Assembly: GCA_900548855.1 (NCBI GenBank)
Contig: URMF01000038.1
Coordinates: 1-30,944 of the forward strand
Length of the DNA stretch: 30,944 nucleotides
Direction: 5' to 3'
DNA from: an uncultured Eubacteriales bacterium
GTDB lineage: Bacteria > Bacillota > Clostridia > Lachnospirales > Lachnospiraceae
The number at the start of each line of letters is the position of its first letter. Position 1 is the stretch's first letter. The notes under the pieces were generated by a model that was not told the DNA's origin, did no database searches, and saw nothing but the letters and a program-made list of their open reading frames with translations. Positions 8,430 through 16,881 of the stretch are shown here, piece by piece. The translations under genes were made by a program, and so were the position numbers.

Positions 8430-9194
8430 TCAAGGCATAAGCTTTTTGGTAACATTTGCCGCAAAATCCGGATCCATTTGATCCATAATTTTTGCTCTGC
8501 TGTCCGCTTTCATTGCCCCTAATATCTCTGCCACTGTGTCCAGATTATCTTTCATTTTCTCCAACACAGCTGCTGCCTCCGCCGGTTTCATATTTTCATA
8601 AGTCTTTGCCAGGTCCTTCAAATCCGCATCTGCTGACTGATTTGAAATTATCTGCCGGTAAATGGATTCGGCATAGGCGGCATCAATACTTTCATACCAC
8701 TCTTTATATATATCGGCATCTGGAGCATTTTCTCCATAGACTATTTCGTTATAAAATTCTTCTTTTTGTGTCTGGAACTCATTCTGGCTTTCCTCAAATA
8801 CCTTCAGACGCTCCACCTGCTTCGTCAAATCACTGTTCTCTTCCTTCAGGGATTTATTGCTTTCATTCAGTTTGTCATTCTCCTCCTGAAGCTTATCTAT
8901 CAGTTCCTTTGCCTGAGAAAGAGTTGCAACCTGATTCTCGTCATTCGATGCTTCCGCCTCTTCTGCCAGTTCTTTCTCCGATGGTTCCGGAAGAATCTTA
9001 TTTATTCCCGGAACATCCTTTAAAACCGGACGCAGTACACTGCTTCCAAAACCCCCAATATCAAATTTAATAAGCGCCGCAATAATGGCAAGCCACACCA
9101 AAACAATCAATATCACAAAAAAAACCGATAAAATCTTACTTCCAATATTCTCTTCTCCGTTTTCAACCTGTGTTCCCTTTTCTCTTTTTGCCAT
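8430..9194 (-). CDS. MotE-like flagellar protein (YlxF type)
   Basis: The protein has 254 residues with one membrane helix (about 21-41), a central coiled coil (about 85-145) and a C-terminal domain resembling the MgtE N-terminal repeat (MKPAEAAAVLEKM, then MDPDFAANVTKKL). This is the architecture of MotE, a chaperone reported to help MotC or MotB stator parts in Rhizobiales, and of YlxF between fliJ and fliK in Bacillus. It occupies exactly that position here. A GGAGAT sits nine bases before the ATG. The specific partner in this organism is unknown. Confidence 0.82.
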   Translation of the reverse strand: MAKREKGTQVENGEENIGSKILSVFFVILIVLVWLAIIAALIKFDIGGFGSSVLRPVLKDVPGINKILPEPSEKELAEEAEASNDENQVATLSQAKELIDKLQEENDKLNESNKSLKEENSDLTKQVERLKVFEESQNEFQTQKEEFYNEIVYGENAPDADIYKEWYESIDAAYAESIYRQIISNQSADADLKDLAKTYENMKPAEAAAVLEKMKDNLDTVAEILGAMKADSRAKIMDQMDPDFAANVTKKLMP

Positions 9195-9199
9195 AAGAT

Positions 9200-9658
9200 T
9201 TATATCTCCTCTCCGGAATCCCTATTATTGTACTGATAGCTTACCAGCTGATCAATCTCTTTTTCCTCTTCCCTGTTCAGTTCTTGTTTAAAGAGTTCAA
9301 ACTGATTCTCCTTTAACTTTTCATGAATTTTACGGTCCTTCACCGCCTCATTCATGCGTCTTACCGCTTCCTCTAATTCCTGTTCAATGCCTCGGATTAC
9401 ACTTTGCTGGCTTAAAATGTACTCCTCCATCAAAATAATAGCGTTTTTACACTGTTCAATCTCCAGAATATCAAGCCTGTCCGATACCAGAACCTTATAG
9501 GTACCCATATACTGCCACCTGCGCTCCTCTAAACACTTCAGCTCTTCTTCTGCAGCATTTAAGCGGGCCCGTACCTCCATATAATTCTGTTTTGCCTGTT
9601 CTTCTAATTTATATTTAATATCCAGAATATTCTGCATTCGATAGATAAATCTCGCCAC
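9200..9658 (-). CDS. fliJ: Flagellar export chaperone/ATPase cofactor FliJ
   Basis: FliJ is a coiled-coil protein that sits in the centre of the FliI ATPase ring and contacts the export gate. The 152-residue protein is almost entirely helical, rich in Glu, Lys, Arg and Gln, starting MARFIYRMQNILDIKYKLEEQ, in keeping with FliJ length and composition. The start codon is GTG, with AGGAAGGA seven bases upstream. It lies 14 bases after fliI and 5 bases before the motE-like gene. Sequence identity in this family is low, so the order of genes carries much of the weight. Confidence 0.88.
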   Translation of the reverse strand: MARFIYRMQNILDIKYKLEEQAKQNYMEVRARLNAAEEELKCLEERRWQYMGTYKVLVSDRLDILEIEQCKNAIILMEEYILSQQSVIRGIEQELEEAVRRMNEAVKDRKIHEKLKENQFELFKQELNREEEKEIDQLVSYQYNNRDSGEEI

Positions 9659-9672
9659 AGTTCAATCCTTCC

Positions 9673-11004
9673 TTATCCGTTCACTCTTGTATCCTCAAAA
9701 ATTTCCGTCATCATTGCAACCTCATCCTCAAACTGAAACTTGCTTTCTACATCCTGAACCAAAAACTCATTCACCTGTCGGATTTTGGAAATGGCAAAAT
9801 CAATATCCGGGTTGGAACCAGATTTATATGCGCCAATATTAATCAAATCCTCTGCCTCATTATAGGTTGCCAGAACATTTTTAACCTTGCCTGCAACTGC
9901 CTTATGGCTCTCTGCTGCAATCCCGCTCATGCATCTTGATATACTCTGCAGCACATCAATTGCCGGATAATGATTTTTGTGTCCAAGCTTTCTTGAAAGA
10001 ACAATATGTCCATCTAAAATTCCTCTTGCCGTATCCGAAATTGGTTCATTAAAATCATCACCATCTACTAGAACGGCATATAGTCCTGTTATAGAGCCCT
10101 TTTCCGAATTACCTGCCCTCTCTAATACCTTTGGCAGCTCAGAATAAACAGACGGCGGATATCCTCTTGTAACCGGGGGTTCACCTGATGCCAGACCAAT
10201 CTCCCTTTGCGCCATGCAGAAACGTGTCATATTATCCATCATAAGAAGAACATCTTTTCCCTGGTCTCTGAAATATTCCGCAATGGCAGTGGCTGTTTTT
10301 GCTGCTTTGTTACGAATCAATGCCGGCTTATCTGAAGTTGCAATCACCAAAACAGAGCGTTTTAAGCCCTCTTCACCCAAATCCCGTTCAATAAATTCGC
10401 GAACCTCTCTTCCACGCTCTCCAATCAGGGCAATCACATTGATATCCGCCCTTGTATTTCTGGCAAACATGCCCAGAAGCGTGGATTTTCCAACACCGGA
10501 GCCTGCAAAAATACCGATTCTTTGTCCTTTTCCCACCGTAATCATTCCGTCTACCGCTTTTACTCCCAACGGTAGTACTTCTGAAATCATCTTCCGTTTC
10601 AGTGCATCCGGCGGCGGCGCCTCAATAGGATATGTCTCACTTAAATGCAGCTCTTTTCCGTCTAAAGGTCTGCCTAATCCGTCCAGGGAACATCCCAGCA
10701 GCTCCTCCCCCACCTGTACCTTTAACGGCTCCTTTGTATTTTCTACTACTGCGCCTAAGCCGATTCCTTCCACGCTTTCAAAAGGCATCAAAAGCACCCG
10801 GTTATCACGGAAGCCCACTACCTCTGCCATCACCTCCTGAAAACCATCCTTAGAGGTGATTCTGCACAAATCATTCAATTTACAGGGAGGACCTACCGAT
10901 TCCACGGTAAGTCCCACTATCTTTGTTACCTTTCCAAGCTCTTTTACATAAGAGCGGTTTGCTAAAGAAAAGTACTGCTCAAAATTAATTTTCAAAGAAA
11001 CCAC
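9673..11004 (-). CDS. fliI: Flagellum-specific ATPase FliI
   Basis: FliI is the hexameric ATPase of the flagellar type III export apparatus, related to F1-beta. Visible motifs are the Walker A GIFAGSGVGKST (about residues 164-175), the catalytic GERGRE (195-200), the Walker B DVLLMMDNMTRF (251-262) and GYPPSVYSELPK. The length of 443 is normal. The GTG at 11004 directly follows the fliH stop. An alternative TTG at 10995 has AGGTGG five bases upstream, a spacing seen also before motA and rnfD, and may be the true start, shortening the protein by three residues. Confidence 0.96.
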   Translation of the reverse strand: MVSLKINFEQYFSLANRSYVKELGKVTKIVGLTVESVGPPCKLNDLCRITSKDGFQEVMAEVVGFRDNRVLLMPFESVEGIGLGAVVENTKEPLKVQVGEELLGCSLDGLGRPLDGKELHLSETYPIEAPPPDALKRKMISEVLPLGVKAVDGMITVGKGQRIGIFAGSGVGKSTLLGMFARNTRADINVIALIGERGREVREFIERDLGEEGLKRSVLVIATSDKPALIRNKAAKTATAIAEYFRDQGKDVLLMMDNMTRFCMAQREIGLASGEPPVTRGYPPSVYSELPKVLERAGNSEKGSITGLYAVLVDGDDFNEPISDTARGILDGHIVLSRKLGHKNHYPAIDVLQSISRCMSGIAAESHKAVAGKVKNVLATYNEAEDLINIGAYKSGSNPDIDFAISKIRQVNEFLVQDVESKFQFEDEVAMMTEIFEDTRVNG

Positions 11005-11895
11005 CTATTCCTTCACCATCAGCTTCAATGCTGTTATCAGATTTTCTAACTGAACATCCAGACTAATATCCACAATTCCATTGTCTGTTTCAATCAGGCA
11101 CTGCATCGGCGCAAGCTTTGCATCCTCAAAAATTTCCAATTCCACATTTGGATTCAAGGCACCATATATGTCATCCTTTCGAGCAGCCACATCCTCATAA
11201 TCCTCTATGGCAGCCTTAATAACAAAGTGTTTACTGTTATCCAAATCCTGCATGGCAGTATTTATCATATACAAAAGTACATCTCTCTGATTTTCAATTA
11301 CCACCCCGGTTATAGATGGAATAAAGCGGCACAGTAAATCTACCATCTTATGTTCGGTATCCTTTACCAATGCTGTCTCTTTTTCCTGAAACTGAATTTC
11401 CATTTCCTGCAGATGCCTTTCCAAAGCATCTGACTTTTCCTGAATTTCGTTTTGGGCACCCTGCATTCCCTCATCAAATCCTGCACGATACCCTTCATCA
11501 TGAGCCTGCTGCTTAATGCGTTCTGCCTCATCATAAGCCGCCGCCCGCATCTGCTCTACTTCATCATGCGCCTGGTTTACAATGGATTCCGCCTCACTTT
11601 GGGCAGAGTGTATCACTTTCTCAGCTACCTTGCTCAACTCCTGTGCAGAACCAGATAAATCCGGAAGCTCCGATGTATCCATCGTAAGTACATCCTCTCC
11701 AAAATCCATCCCCTCTAATTCTGCATCCCTGATAAAAGCTTCTGCCAAGACCTCTTCAACAGAGTCCTCTCTTTCTGCCGTAACCTCATTCGCTACCGTA
11801 TCTATCGCCTTTATAATTTTGTTCTCATTTGCATCAATAACAAGCTTATTATCCTGAGAAAATGCTACAAACCCGGATTTAATTAAATTAGACAA
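11005..11895 (-). CDS. fliH: Flagellar assembly protein FliH (probable TTG start)
   Basis: FliH binds FliI and regulates the export ATPase. The 296-residue protein has a helical N-terminal half with Ala/Glu/Gln-rich coiled-coil stretches (AQSEAESIVNQAHDEVEQM and a run with GYRAGFDEGMQGAQ, about residues 115-160). The FliH C-terminal domain follows. I choose the TTG at 11895 because GGAGGTGA lies eight bases upstream, inside the end of fliG, and the start overlaps the fliG stop by eight bases (TTGTCTAA). The frame is open to another TTG at 11928 without a suitable signal. It is coupled tightly to both fliG and fliI. Confidence 0.9.
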   Translation of the reverse strand: MSNLIKSGFVAFSQDNKLVIDANENKIIKAIDTVANEVTAEREDSVEEVLAEAFIRDAELEGMDFGEDVLTMDTSELPDLSGSAQELSKVAEKVIHSAQSEAESIVNQAHDEVEQMRAAAYDEAERIKQQAHDEGYRAGFDEGMQGAQNEIQEKSDALERHLQEMEIQFQEKETALVKDTEHKMVDLLCRFIPSITGVVIENQRDVLLYMINTAMQDLDNSKHFVIKAAIEDYEDVAARKDDIYGALNPNVELEIFEDAKLAPMQCLIETDNGIVDISLDVQLENLITALKLMVKE

Positions 11896-12901
11896 TAATC
11901 TCGTCACCTCCGCCACGGGAAATAACAATTTCTCCAGTATCTTCTAGCTTTCTTATTATATTTACAATCTTCTGCTGTGCATCCTCTACATCCTTCAGTC
12001 TTACCGGACCCATATATTCCATATCCTCCTTAATCATCGTTGCAAGACGGGATGACAGGTTACTAAAGATACAATTCTGTACATCATCATTGGTATTCTT
12101 AAGTGCAATTGCAAGCTCACTATTATCAACCTCACGCAGAACGGTCTGAATAGCACGGTTATCCAGACTGAGAATATCTTCAAATACAAACATTTTGCGG
12201 CGGATTTCGTCTGCCAGTTCAGGTTCTTCAACCTCCAGAGTTTCCATAATATGTTTCTCTGTACTACGGTCAACCGTATTCAGGATAGACACAATAGCAT
12301 CCACACCACCCACAATGGTATAATCCTGGTTGACAAGGGAGGATAATTTTTTCTCCAAAACCTTTTCCACCTCTTTAATGACATCTGGACTGGTACGGTC
12401 CATCAGTGCGATACGCTTTGCCACATCTGCCTGTTTTTCAGGAGGTAACGCACCAACCACTGCCGCCGCCTGGCTTGATGGCAGATATGCCAAAATCAAA
12501 GCAATGGTTTGCGGATGCTCGTCCTGTATAAAATTAAGCAGCTGAGACGGGTCAGTTTTACGGACAAATTCAAAAGGACGCACCTGTAATGATGCCGTAA
12601 GCCTTCCAATCACATCCTTTGCCTTCTCTTCTCCCAATGCCTTATCAAGCAAATCTTTTGCATATCCGATACCGCCCTCTGAAATATACTGCTGGGCAAG
12701 ACACACTTCGTAGAATTCCTCCAGTACCGTTTCCTTTAAATCTGGAGGCACACTTCTGGTATTTGCTATCTCCAACGTGAGAGATTCAATCTCATCCTCT
12801 TTTAAATGTTTAAATATACTTGCAGATTTCTCAGGTCCCAAAGAAATCAAAAGGATTGCTGCCTTTTGAATACCTGAAATATCTTCTTCATTTGCTGCCA
12901 T
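11888..12901 (-). CDS. fliG: Flagellar motor switch protein FliG
   Basis: FliG is the rotor protein that contacts MotA. The 337-residue length is standard. The N-terminal domain starts ISGIQKAAILLISLGPEKSASIFKHL. The middle domain contains the EHPQTIALILAYL motif (about residues 128-140). The C-terminal domain includes the charged torque helix (LREVDNSELAIALK, about 270-283). GGAGGAGA precedes the ATG. Its 3' end, rich in Gly codons, doubles as the ribosome binding site for fliH. No missing elements are seen. Confidence 0.97.
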   Translation of the reverse strand: MAANEEDISGIQKAAILLISLGPEKSASIFKHLKEDEIESLTLEIANTRSVPPDLKETVLEEFYEVCLAQQYISEGGIGYAKDLLDKALGEEKAKDVIGRLTASLQVRPFEFVRKTDPSQLLNFIQDEHPQTIALILAYLPSSQAAAVVGALPPEKQADVAKRIALMDRTSPDVIKEVEKVLEKKLSSLVNQDYTIVGGVDAIVSILNTVDRSTEKHIMETLEVEEPELADEIRRKMFVFEDILSLDNRAIQTVLREVDNSELAIALKNTNDDVQNCIFSNLSSRLATMIKEDMEYMGPVRLKDVEDAQQKIVNIIRKLEDTGEIVISRGGGDEIIV

Positions 12902-12929
12902 GCCATCTCCTCCAAATCACATCCATATC

Positions 12930-14546
12930 CTATTCCCACTCATCATTCAGCCAGTTTCTTAAAAGTAATGCCACTTCCTCCGGATTCTCATCCACAAACC
13001 GTTCAATCTGTTGTCTTGTTGCAGATTTATCACTAAATTCAATATCCTCCAGTGTCTGGTTTTCCTTAGTTGTTGCCAGCAGCGCCTCTACAGATAACTC
13101 CGGCTCTAATTCCGTTATCTCTACCGGTCTCATTCCCTTGAACACTACAAAGCAGAGAAGTGCTACAATTAAAATAGCAAGGATAAACTGCAGATAATTT
13201 GCAGCAGTATCCACCGTACTTGTTTCCTTCGGATAGAACAATGGAACCTCAAATGCCTGAATTTGGATATTCTCCCTGTTGATTCCTGTTGCCATCTGAA
13301 CCAGCGCATAGGTCTCCTCGTCTACCTCAATGGCTTTCCGGTCTCCGTTTTCCTCTTGAAAGGTATCAAAATTTGTACCATCCAGCTGTCCTGCTTTCTT
13401 CATCTTAGCTTCATCATATATCACATATTTACTGAGAACCACTGCAATGGTAGAATTTGCTGTATTCACTGTACCTACCGCTTTTTCAGATGCCGTTGTA
13501 GTCACACTGTCATGCCATGTCTGTTTTACCACATCCGCATTGCTGTTTGCATTCGTTCCGTTTAGAATTTCATAGTCATTTACGGTTCCATCATTGGAAT
13601 CCGTTCCCGGAATGCCAGCGGTTCCGTCTGTATTTTCCGCACTGTAGGTATACTGCTCCACCAACGGACCGGTATCCTCTTCCTCATCATCTGTATAGTG
13701 ATGTTCATCATTGATTGTGGTCTTATCTAAATCCACGTCCAGATTTGCCTTTACTTCGGCATCATTATAAATTCCAGAATTTACAAAAAGACTTCTCACC
13801 TGATCCTGGACGTTATCCGTCACCTGCTGTTTGATTTTTAAAGTCTGGGCTGCCGCACCTGAAGCTGTCGAAGTATTATTGTCCCCTCCAAAAAGCAGTT
13901 TCCCGGACTGATCAACAATCCTGATATTATTTGTGGTTTTATTACCTAAGGAGGTTGCTACCCAGTTGGCAATTCCCTCTATACTGTCTGTACTCATTTC
14001 CTCTGTAGTAATCAGCAAAACACTGGCAGAAGCTTCTTTTTCTTCTGACAGCAAAGAATTTGTTGAATCCGGAATTGTAATCTGGACATTCGCCTGCTTA
14101 ACTCCGTCAATTAATTCCAGATGATTTGCAATTTCATTTTGCTTTACAATTTTATTTTTCAGCTGTCTTTCACTATCCGTAGTGGACATACTATTGTCAA
14201 ACAACCAGTCCCGGTCAGTATCCTTATTTGTTGCTATATTGTTTTCTCCTAAAGCCAGTCTTGCATTCGCCTCGTTTTTCTCATCTACTGTGAAGGTCAG
14301 CCCATTACCAGATACCGAAAAATCTACTCCTGCCTCCGTCAAAACCTCTTTTGCGGCCGCCGCATCCGATGTATTGTCGAAGGTCACCAATTCCACATAA
14401 TGTGTGCGGTTAAGCAACACAATAAGTGCCACCAGTGTCAAAATCACTGCCGCCGAAATGGATATGATTAATGTTTTCTGTTTGCTCGTAAAACGATTCC
14501 AAAATTCCACAATCTTGGTTTGGATAGTTTTTAATCTGTCTAACAT
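12930..14546 (-). CDS. fliF: Flagellar MS-ring protein FliF
   Basis: FliF forms the MS-ring in the cytoplasmic membrane. The 538-residue protein has two membrane helices, about residues 27-46 and 438-460, flanking a large extracytoplasmic region with the ring-building motifs. One segment reads LANWVATSLGNKT-like at about residue 190. The cytoplasmic C-terminus ends with EEVALLLRNWLNDEWE, the FliG-binding peptide. The ATG at 14546 gives a typical N-terminus. It lies 43 bases after fliE and 28 bases before fliG. An Asp/Glu/Thr/Asn-rich insertion around residues 275-330 matches the variable region of the family. Confidence 0.95.
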   Translation of the reverse strand: MLDRLKTIQTKIVEFWNRFTSKQKTLIISISAAVILTLVALIVLLNRTHYVELVTFDNTSDAAAAKEVLTEAGVDFSVSGNGLTFTVDEKNEANARLALGENNIATNKDTDRDWLFDNSMSTTDSERQLKNKIVKQNEIANHLELIDGVKQANVQITIPDSTNSLLSEEKEASASVLLITTEEMSTDSIEGIANWVATSLGNKTTNNIRIVDQSGKLLFGGDNNTSTASGAAAQTLKIKQQVTDNVQDQVRSLFVNSGIYNDAEVKANLDVDLDKTTINDEHHYTDDEEEDTGPLVEQYTYSAENTDGTAGIPGTDSNDGTVNDYEILNGTNANSNADVVKQTWHDSVTTTASEKAVGTVNTANSTIAVVLSKYVIYDEAKMKKAGQLDGTNFDTFQEENGDRKAIEVDEETYALVQMATGINRENIQIQAFEVPLFYPKETSTVDTAANYLQFILAILIVALLCFVVFKGMRPVEITELEPELSVEALLATTKENQTLEDIEFSDKSATRQQIERFVDENPEEVALLLRNWLNDEWE

Positions 14547-14589
14547 AGTACTCTCCGTTGAATAGAAATATCCGTTTATCTATAATTTA

Positions 14590-14904
14590 CTATACCTGCA
14601 TGTTCATCAGTTCTTTGTAAGCTTCCAGTGCCTTGTTAGTCACACGGACTGTATACTGTAACGCTATGTTTGCTTTTTGCTGTGCAATTGCCAAATCATG
14701 GGTGCTCGTTGCATACCCCAACGCAAAATTAATCTCAGACTGTTCTGCCGCATTTTGCAAATCATCTGTTTCTTTGTACATGCTGACTGCAGAGTTCAAC
14801 AGACTGTCAAAAGCTGTAGCATTGTCCGTTGTAACAGCAGATGCGTTCAAATTATTCATAATAACATTATGTGAATCAATATTATGTAATGCAGAAACTG
14901 CCAT
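14590..14904 (-). CDS. fliE: Flagellar hook-basal body complex protein FliE
   Basis: FliE links the MS-ring to the proximal rod. The 104-residue protein has the typical size. The C-terminal half carries the conserved FALGYATSTHDLAIAQQKAN and QYTVRVTNKALEAYKELMNMQV-type helices (described in parts). GGTGATAG lies upstream of the ATG. The order flgB-flgC-fliE-fliF is standard for Firmicutes. An 83-base gap separates it from flgC. Confidence 0.95.
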   Translation of the reverse strand: MAVSALHNIDSHNVIMNNLNASAVTTDNATAFDSLLNSAVSMYKETDDLQNAAEQSEINFALGYATSTHDLAIAQQKANIALQYTVRVTNKALEAYKELMNMQV

Positions 14905-14987
14905 TCTCTATCACCTATCCATTCTATTAAAATTTCTTACTCATAACTAATTCTCTTATTCTGTATCTCTTCTAACTAACTAATCCG

Positions 14988-15431
14988 CTACTGGAACAGT
15001 TCTAATCCCTTTGCTGCCATTGCCTTTGCAGCATTGAAGGCCGTTGCATTTGCCTCATAGGAACGGCTGGCATCAATCATATTGGTCATTTCTGTTACCG
15101 TATTGACATTGGGCAGCATAACATATCCATTCTCATCTGCATCTGGGTGCATTGGGTCATAAACCATGGAGCCCTCTGTAGTATCTTCCACTATCGCCGC
15201 AATCTTAACACCCTTCGCATCATATGTCTCTAACTTGTTGCTTAAAATATGATCAAAGGACGAATTTGAATTTTCCTGAAACACCACGGTCTGACGCTTG
15301 TATACTTCACCGTTTTCATCCCGTGTAGTGTTCACATTGGCAATATTCTGGGAAATAATATCTAATCTGGTTCTCTGGGCAGTCATACCGGAAGCTGCCA
15401 CATCCATCGCATTAAAAATTCCACTACTCAT
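14988..15431 (-). CDS. flgC: Flagellar basal-body rod protein FlgC
   Basis: FlgC is a proximal rod subunit. The 147-residue protein starts with a short helix (FNAMDVAASGMTAQRTRLD) followed by the rod signature SQNIANVNTT, and ends with the conserved amphipathic helix MIDASRSYEANATAFNAAKAM. Both terminal heptads needed for polymerisation are intact. It lies 14 bases downstream of flgB, with an AGGAGG-type ribosome binding site before the ATG. Confidence 0.96.
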   Translation of the reverse strand: MSSGIFNAMDVAASGMTAQRTRLDIISQNIANVNTTRDENGEVYKRQTVVFQENSNSSFDHILSNKLETYDAKGVKIAAIVEDTTEGSMVYDPMHPDADENGYVMLPNVNTVTEMTNMIDASRSYEANATAFNAAKAMAAKGLELFQ

Positions 15432-15445
15432 ACTCTATCCTCCTA

Positions 15446-15838
15446 TCATGACGACAAAACCGTCTTATATCTGGCAAACTCCTGTCCAATCTGTTCTACC
15501 AACGCATTGTAACGAATCTGGTTCTCTGCCAGCATAGCATTTTCCGTATCAATATCCACATTATTACCATCTAACCGGTAAGACAAGGTAGAAGAATCTG
15601 TGTATATCAACCCTCCAAAATCGGATAAATGGGTATTGATTTCAGATACTCTTTCATCTAATGGCTCTCCCCCAATTAATGCCTGTTCCAAATAGTTCTG
15701 AAAGGATACATCCTTTCTTTTATAATTGGGAGTATCCACATTAGCAATATTATTTGATATAATCTCATTTCTGGAATTTGCCGCATCTGCTGCCTTGTCC
15801 AGCACATTAATATAATTATAAATATTTGTATTAATCAT
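15446..15838 (-). CDS. flgB: Flagellar basal-body rod protein FlgB
   Basis: FlgB is a proximal rod subunit and the first gene of the fla/che operon in this window. The 130-residue protein carries the N-terminal rod motif ISNNIANVDTPNYKRKDVSF (about residues 27-46) and a C-terminal helix containing AENQIRYNALVEQIGQEFARYK. A TTAGGAGGAGAAGG ribosome binding site precedes the ATG. The 181-base gap upstream to codY contains a good sigma-A-like promoter overlapping a CodY-box-like sequence. Confidence 0.96.
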   Translation of the reverse strand: MINTNIYNYINVLDKAADAANSRNEIISNNIANVDTPNYKRKDVSFQNYLEQALIGGEPLDERVSEINTHLSDFGGLIYTDSSTLSYRLDGNNVDIDTENAMLAENQIRYNALVEQIGQEFARYKTVLSS

Positions 15839-15882
15839 GCCTTCTCCTCCTAATTTCTAATTCATGCTTTCATTACTTTATA

Positions 15883-15911
15883 TTTATACTTTCACAAAAT
15901 TGCAATAGCAA
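15883..15911 (-). promoter_or_regulatory. Candidate fla/che operon promoter upstream of flgB
   Basis: On the minus strand TTGCTA (15906-15911) and TATAAA (15883-15888) are separated by exactly 17 bases, 45 bases before the flgB ATG. This fits a vegetative sigma-A promoter for the operon. The fit is 4/6 at -35 and 5/6 at -10. Transcription could also continue from codY, as no convincing terminator lies between. Confidence 0.55.
15887..15901 (-). promoter_or_regulatory. CodY-box-like sequence over the flgB promoter
   Basis: The minus strand reads AATTTTGTGAAAGTA, matching 12 of 15 positions of the published CodY box AATTTTCWGAAAATT. It overlaps the spacer and start of the -10 hexamer of the candidate flgB promoter, where binding would block RNA polymerase. 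CodY is known to repress the fla/che promoter in B. subtilis. AT-rich DNA produces partial matches by chance, so this is a reasoned candidate. Confidence 0.45.
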
Positions 15912-16019
15912 AGGACTTATGAGAGAACCCACAAATCCTTTTGCCATTCATAAATCCATTTATACCGCAAGGCATATATTCTCGCTAAGCTCCTGCTTTG
16001 CACTTGCTAAGTGTTCATA

Positions 16020-16793
16020 TTATACTTTATGTAGTTTGTCCAGTTCGTCAAATACCAGTTCATTCAAAACCTTGATATAAGTTCCTTTCATACCAGAGGA
16101 TTTGGTTTCAATGACACCTGCGCTCTCAAATTTACGAAGTGCATTGACAATAACGGATCTGGTAATTCCTACCCTGTCAGCAATCTTAGATGCCACTAAA
16201 ATTCCTTCCATTCCTTCCAGTTCATCAAATACATGAATAATTGCATCCTCTTCAGAATTCGACAGTGTACTAATCGCAGAACGGACAATCGTAATCTTCC
16301 GATCCTCCTCAGCAGATTCTTCATTGACACTTCTCATCATCTCTAATCCCACAACGGTTGTCCCATACTCACTCAATATAATATCGTCAATGGTATATTG
16401 TTCATCCTCTTTATACATAAAGACGGTGCCTAACCGTTCGCCTGCAATATCAATTGGCGATATAATCGCCTGATACCGTTCCAGATTATCAAATTCAAAG
16501 CCCAATGTTGCTAAATTCACATTTTCTTTTGTCGATAACACTCCGAGAAGTCTTTCATTCAGCATCTTATCAATGAAGCCTCCCACATCCGGAGCAATCA
16601 TCTCTGTTATCTCACTAATATCAGAGCGATTCCTAATCCCAAGAACCTTTCCCTTTTTGCTGATAACCAAAATATCGGATTCCATAATTTCGCTTAAAAC
16701 CTTACATATATCATTAAAGATAACTTTATGAGAACTGTTATTATGTAAAAGTTGATTAATTTTTCTCGTTTTATCTAATAACTGTACACTCAT
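16020..16793 (-). CDS. codY: GTP- and branched-chain-amino-acid-sensing transcriptional repressor CodY
   Basis: CodY is a global Gram-positive regulator that represses starvation genes when GTP and branched-chain amino acids are plentiful. The 257-residue protein has the usual length. An N-terminal GAF-type sensing domain (about 1-155) includes PDVGGFIDKMLNERLLG. A winged helix-turn-helix at about 199-245 contains ASKIADRVGITRSVIVNALRK, the nearly invariant CodY DNA-binding helix. GGGAGGGAG lies before the ATG. It has its own candidate promoter after topA and sits immediately upstream of the flagellar operon it may control. Confidence 0.97.
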   Translation of the reverse strand: MSVQLLDKTRKINQLLHNNSSHKVIFNDICKVLSEIMESDILVISKKGKVLGIRNRSDISEITEMIAPDVGGFIDKMLNERLLGVLSTKENVNLATLGFEFDNLERYQAIISPIDIAGERLGTVFMYKEDEQYTIDDIILSEYGTTVVGLEMMRSVNEESAEEDRKITIVRSAISTLSNSEEDAIIHVFDELEGMEGILVASKIADRVGITRSVIVNALRKFESAGVIETKSSGMKGTYIKVLNELVFDELDKLHKV

Positions 16794-16817
16794 ATGCTCC
16801 CTCCCATTCTATTTCTG

Positions 16818-16846
16818 ATTCTAACACAATTTTGCAATAATAACAA
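16818..16846 (-). promoter_or_regulatory. Candidate codY promoter
   Basis: On the minus strand TTGTTA (16841-16846) and TAGAAT (16818-16823) are spaced by 17 bases in the gap between topA and codY. The predicted start would be about 20 bases before the ribosome binding site. No CodY box better than 10 of 15 matches is seen here. Confidence 0.5.
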
Positions 16847-16881
16847 CATTTTTATGAAAAGGAGGGATAAAAATGATACCC

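Noticed and set aside
10214..10840. Long open frame on the plus strand opposite fliI
   Set aside because: It lies entirely within a certain ATPase gene on the other strand, has no ribosome binding site and its product is low-complexity; a shadow of fliI codon usage.
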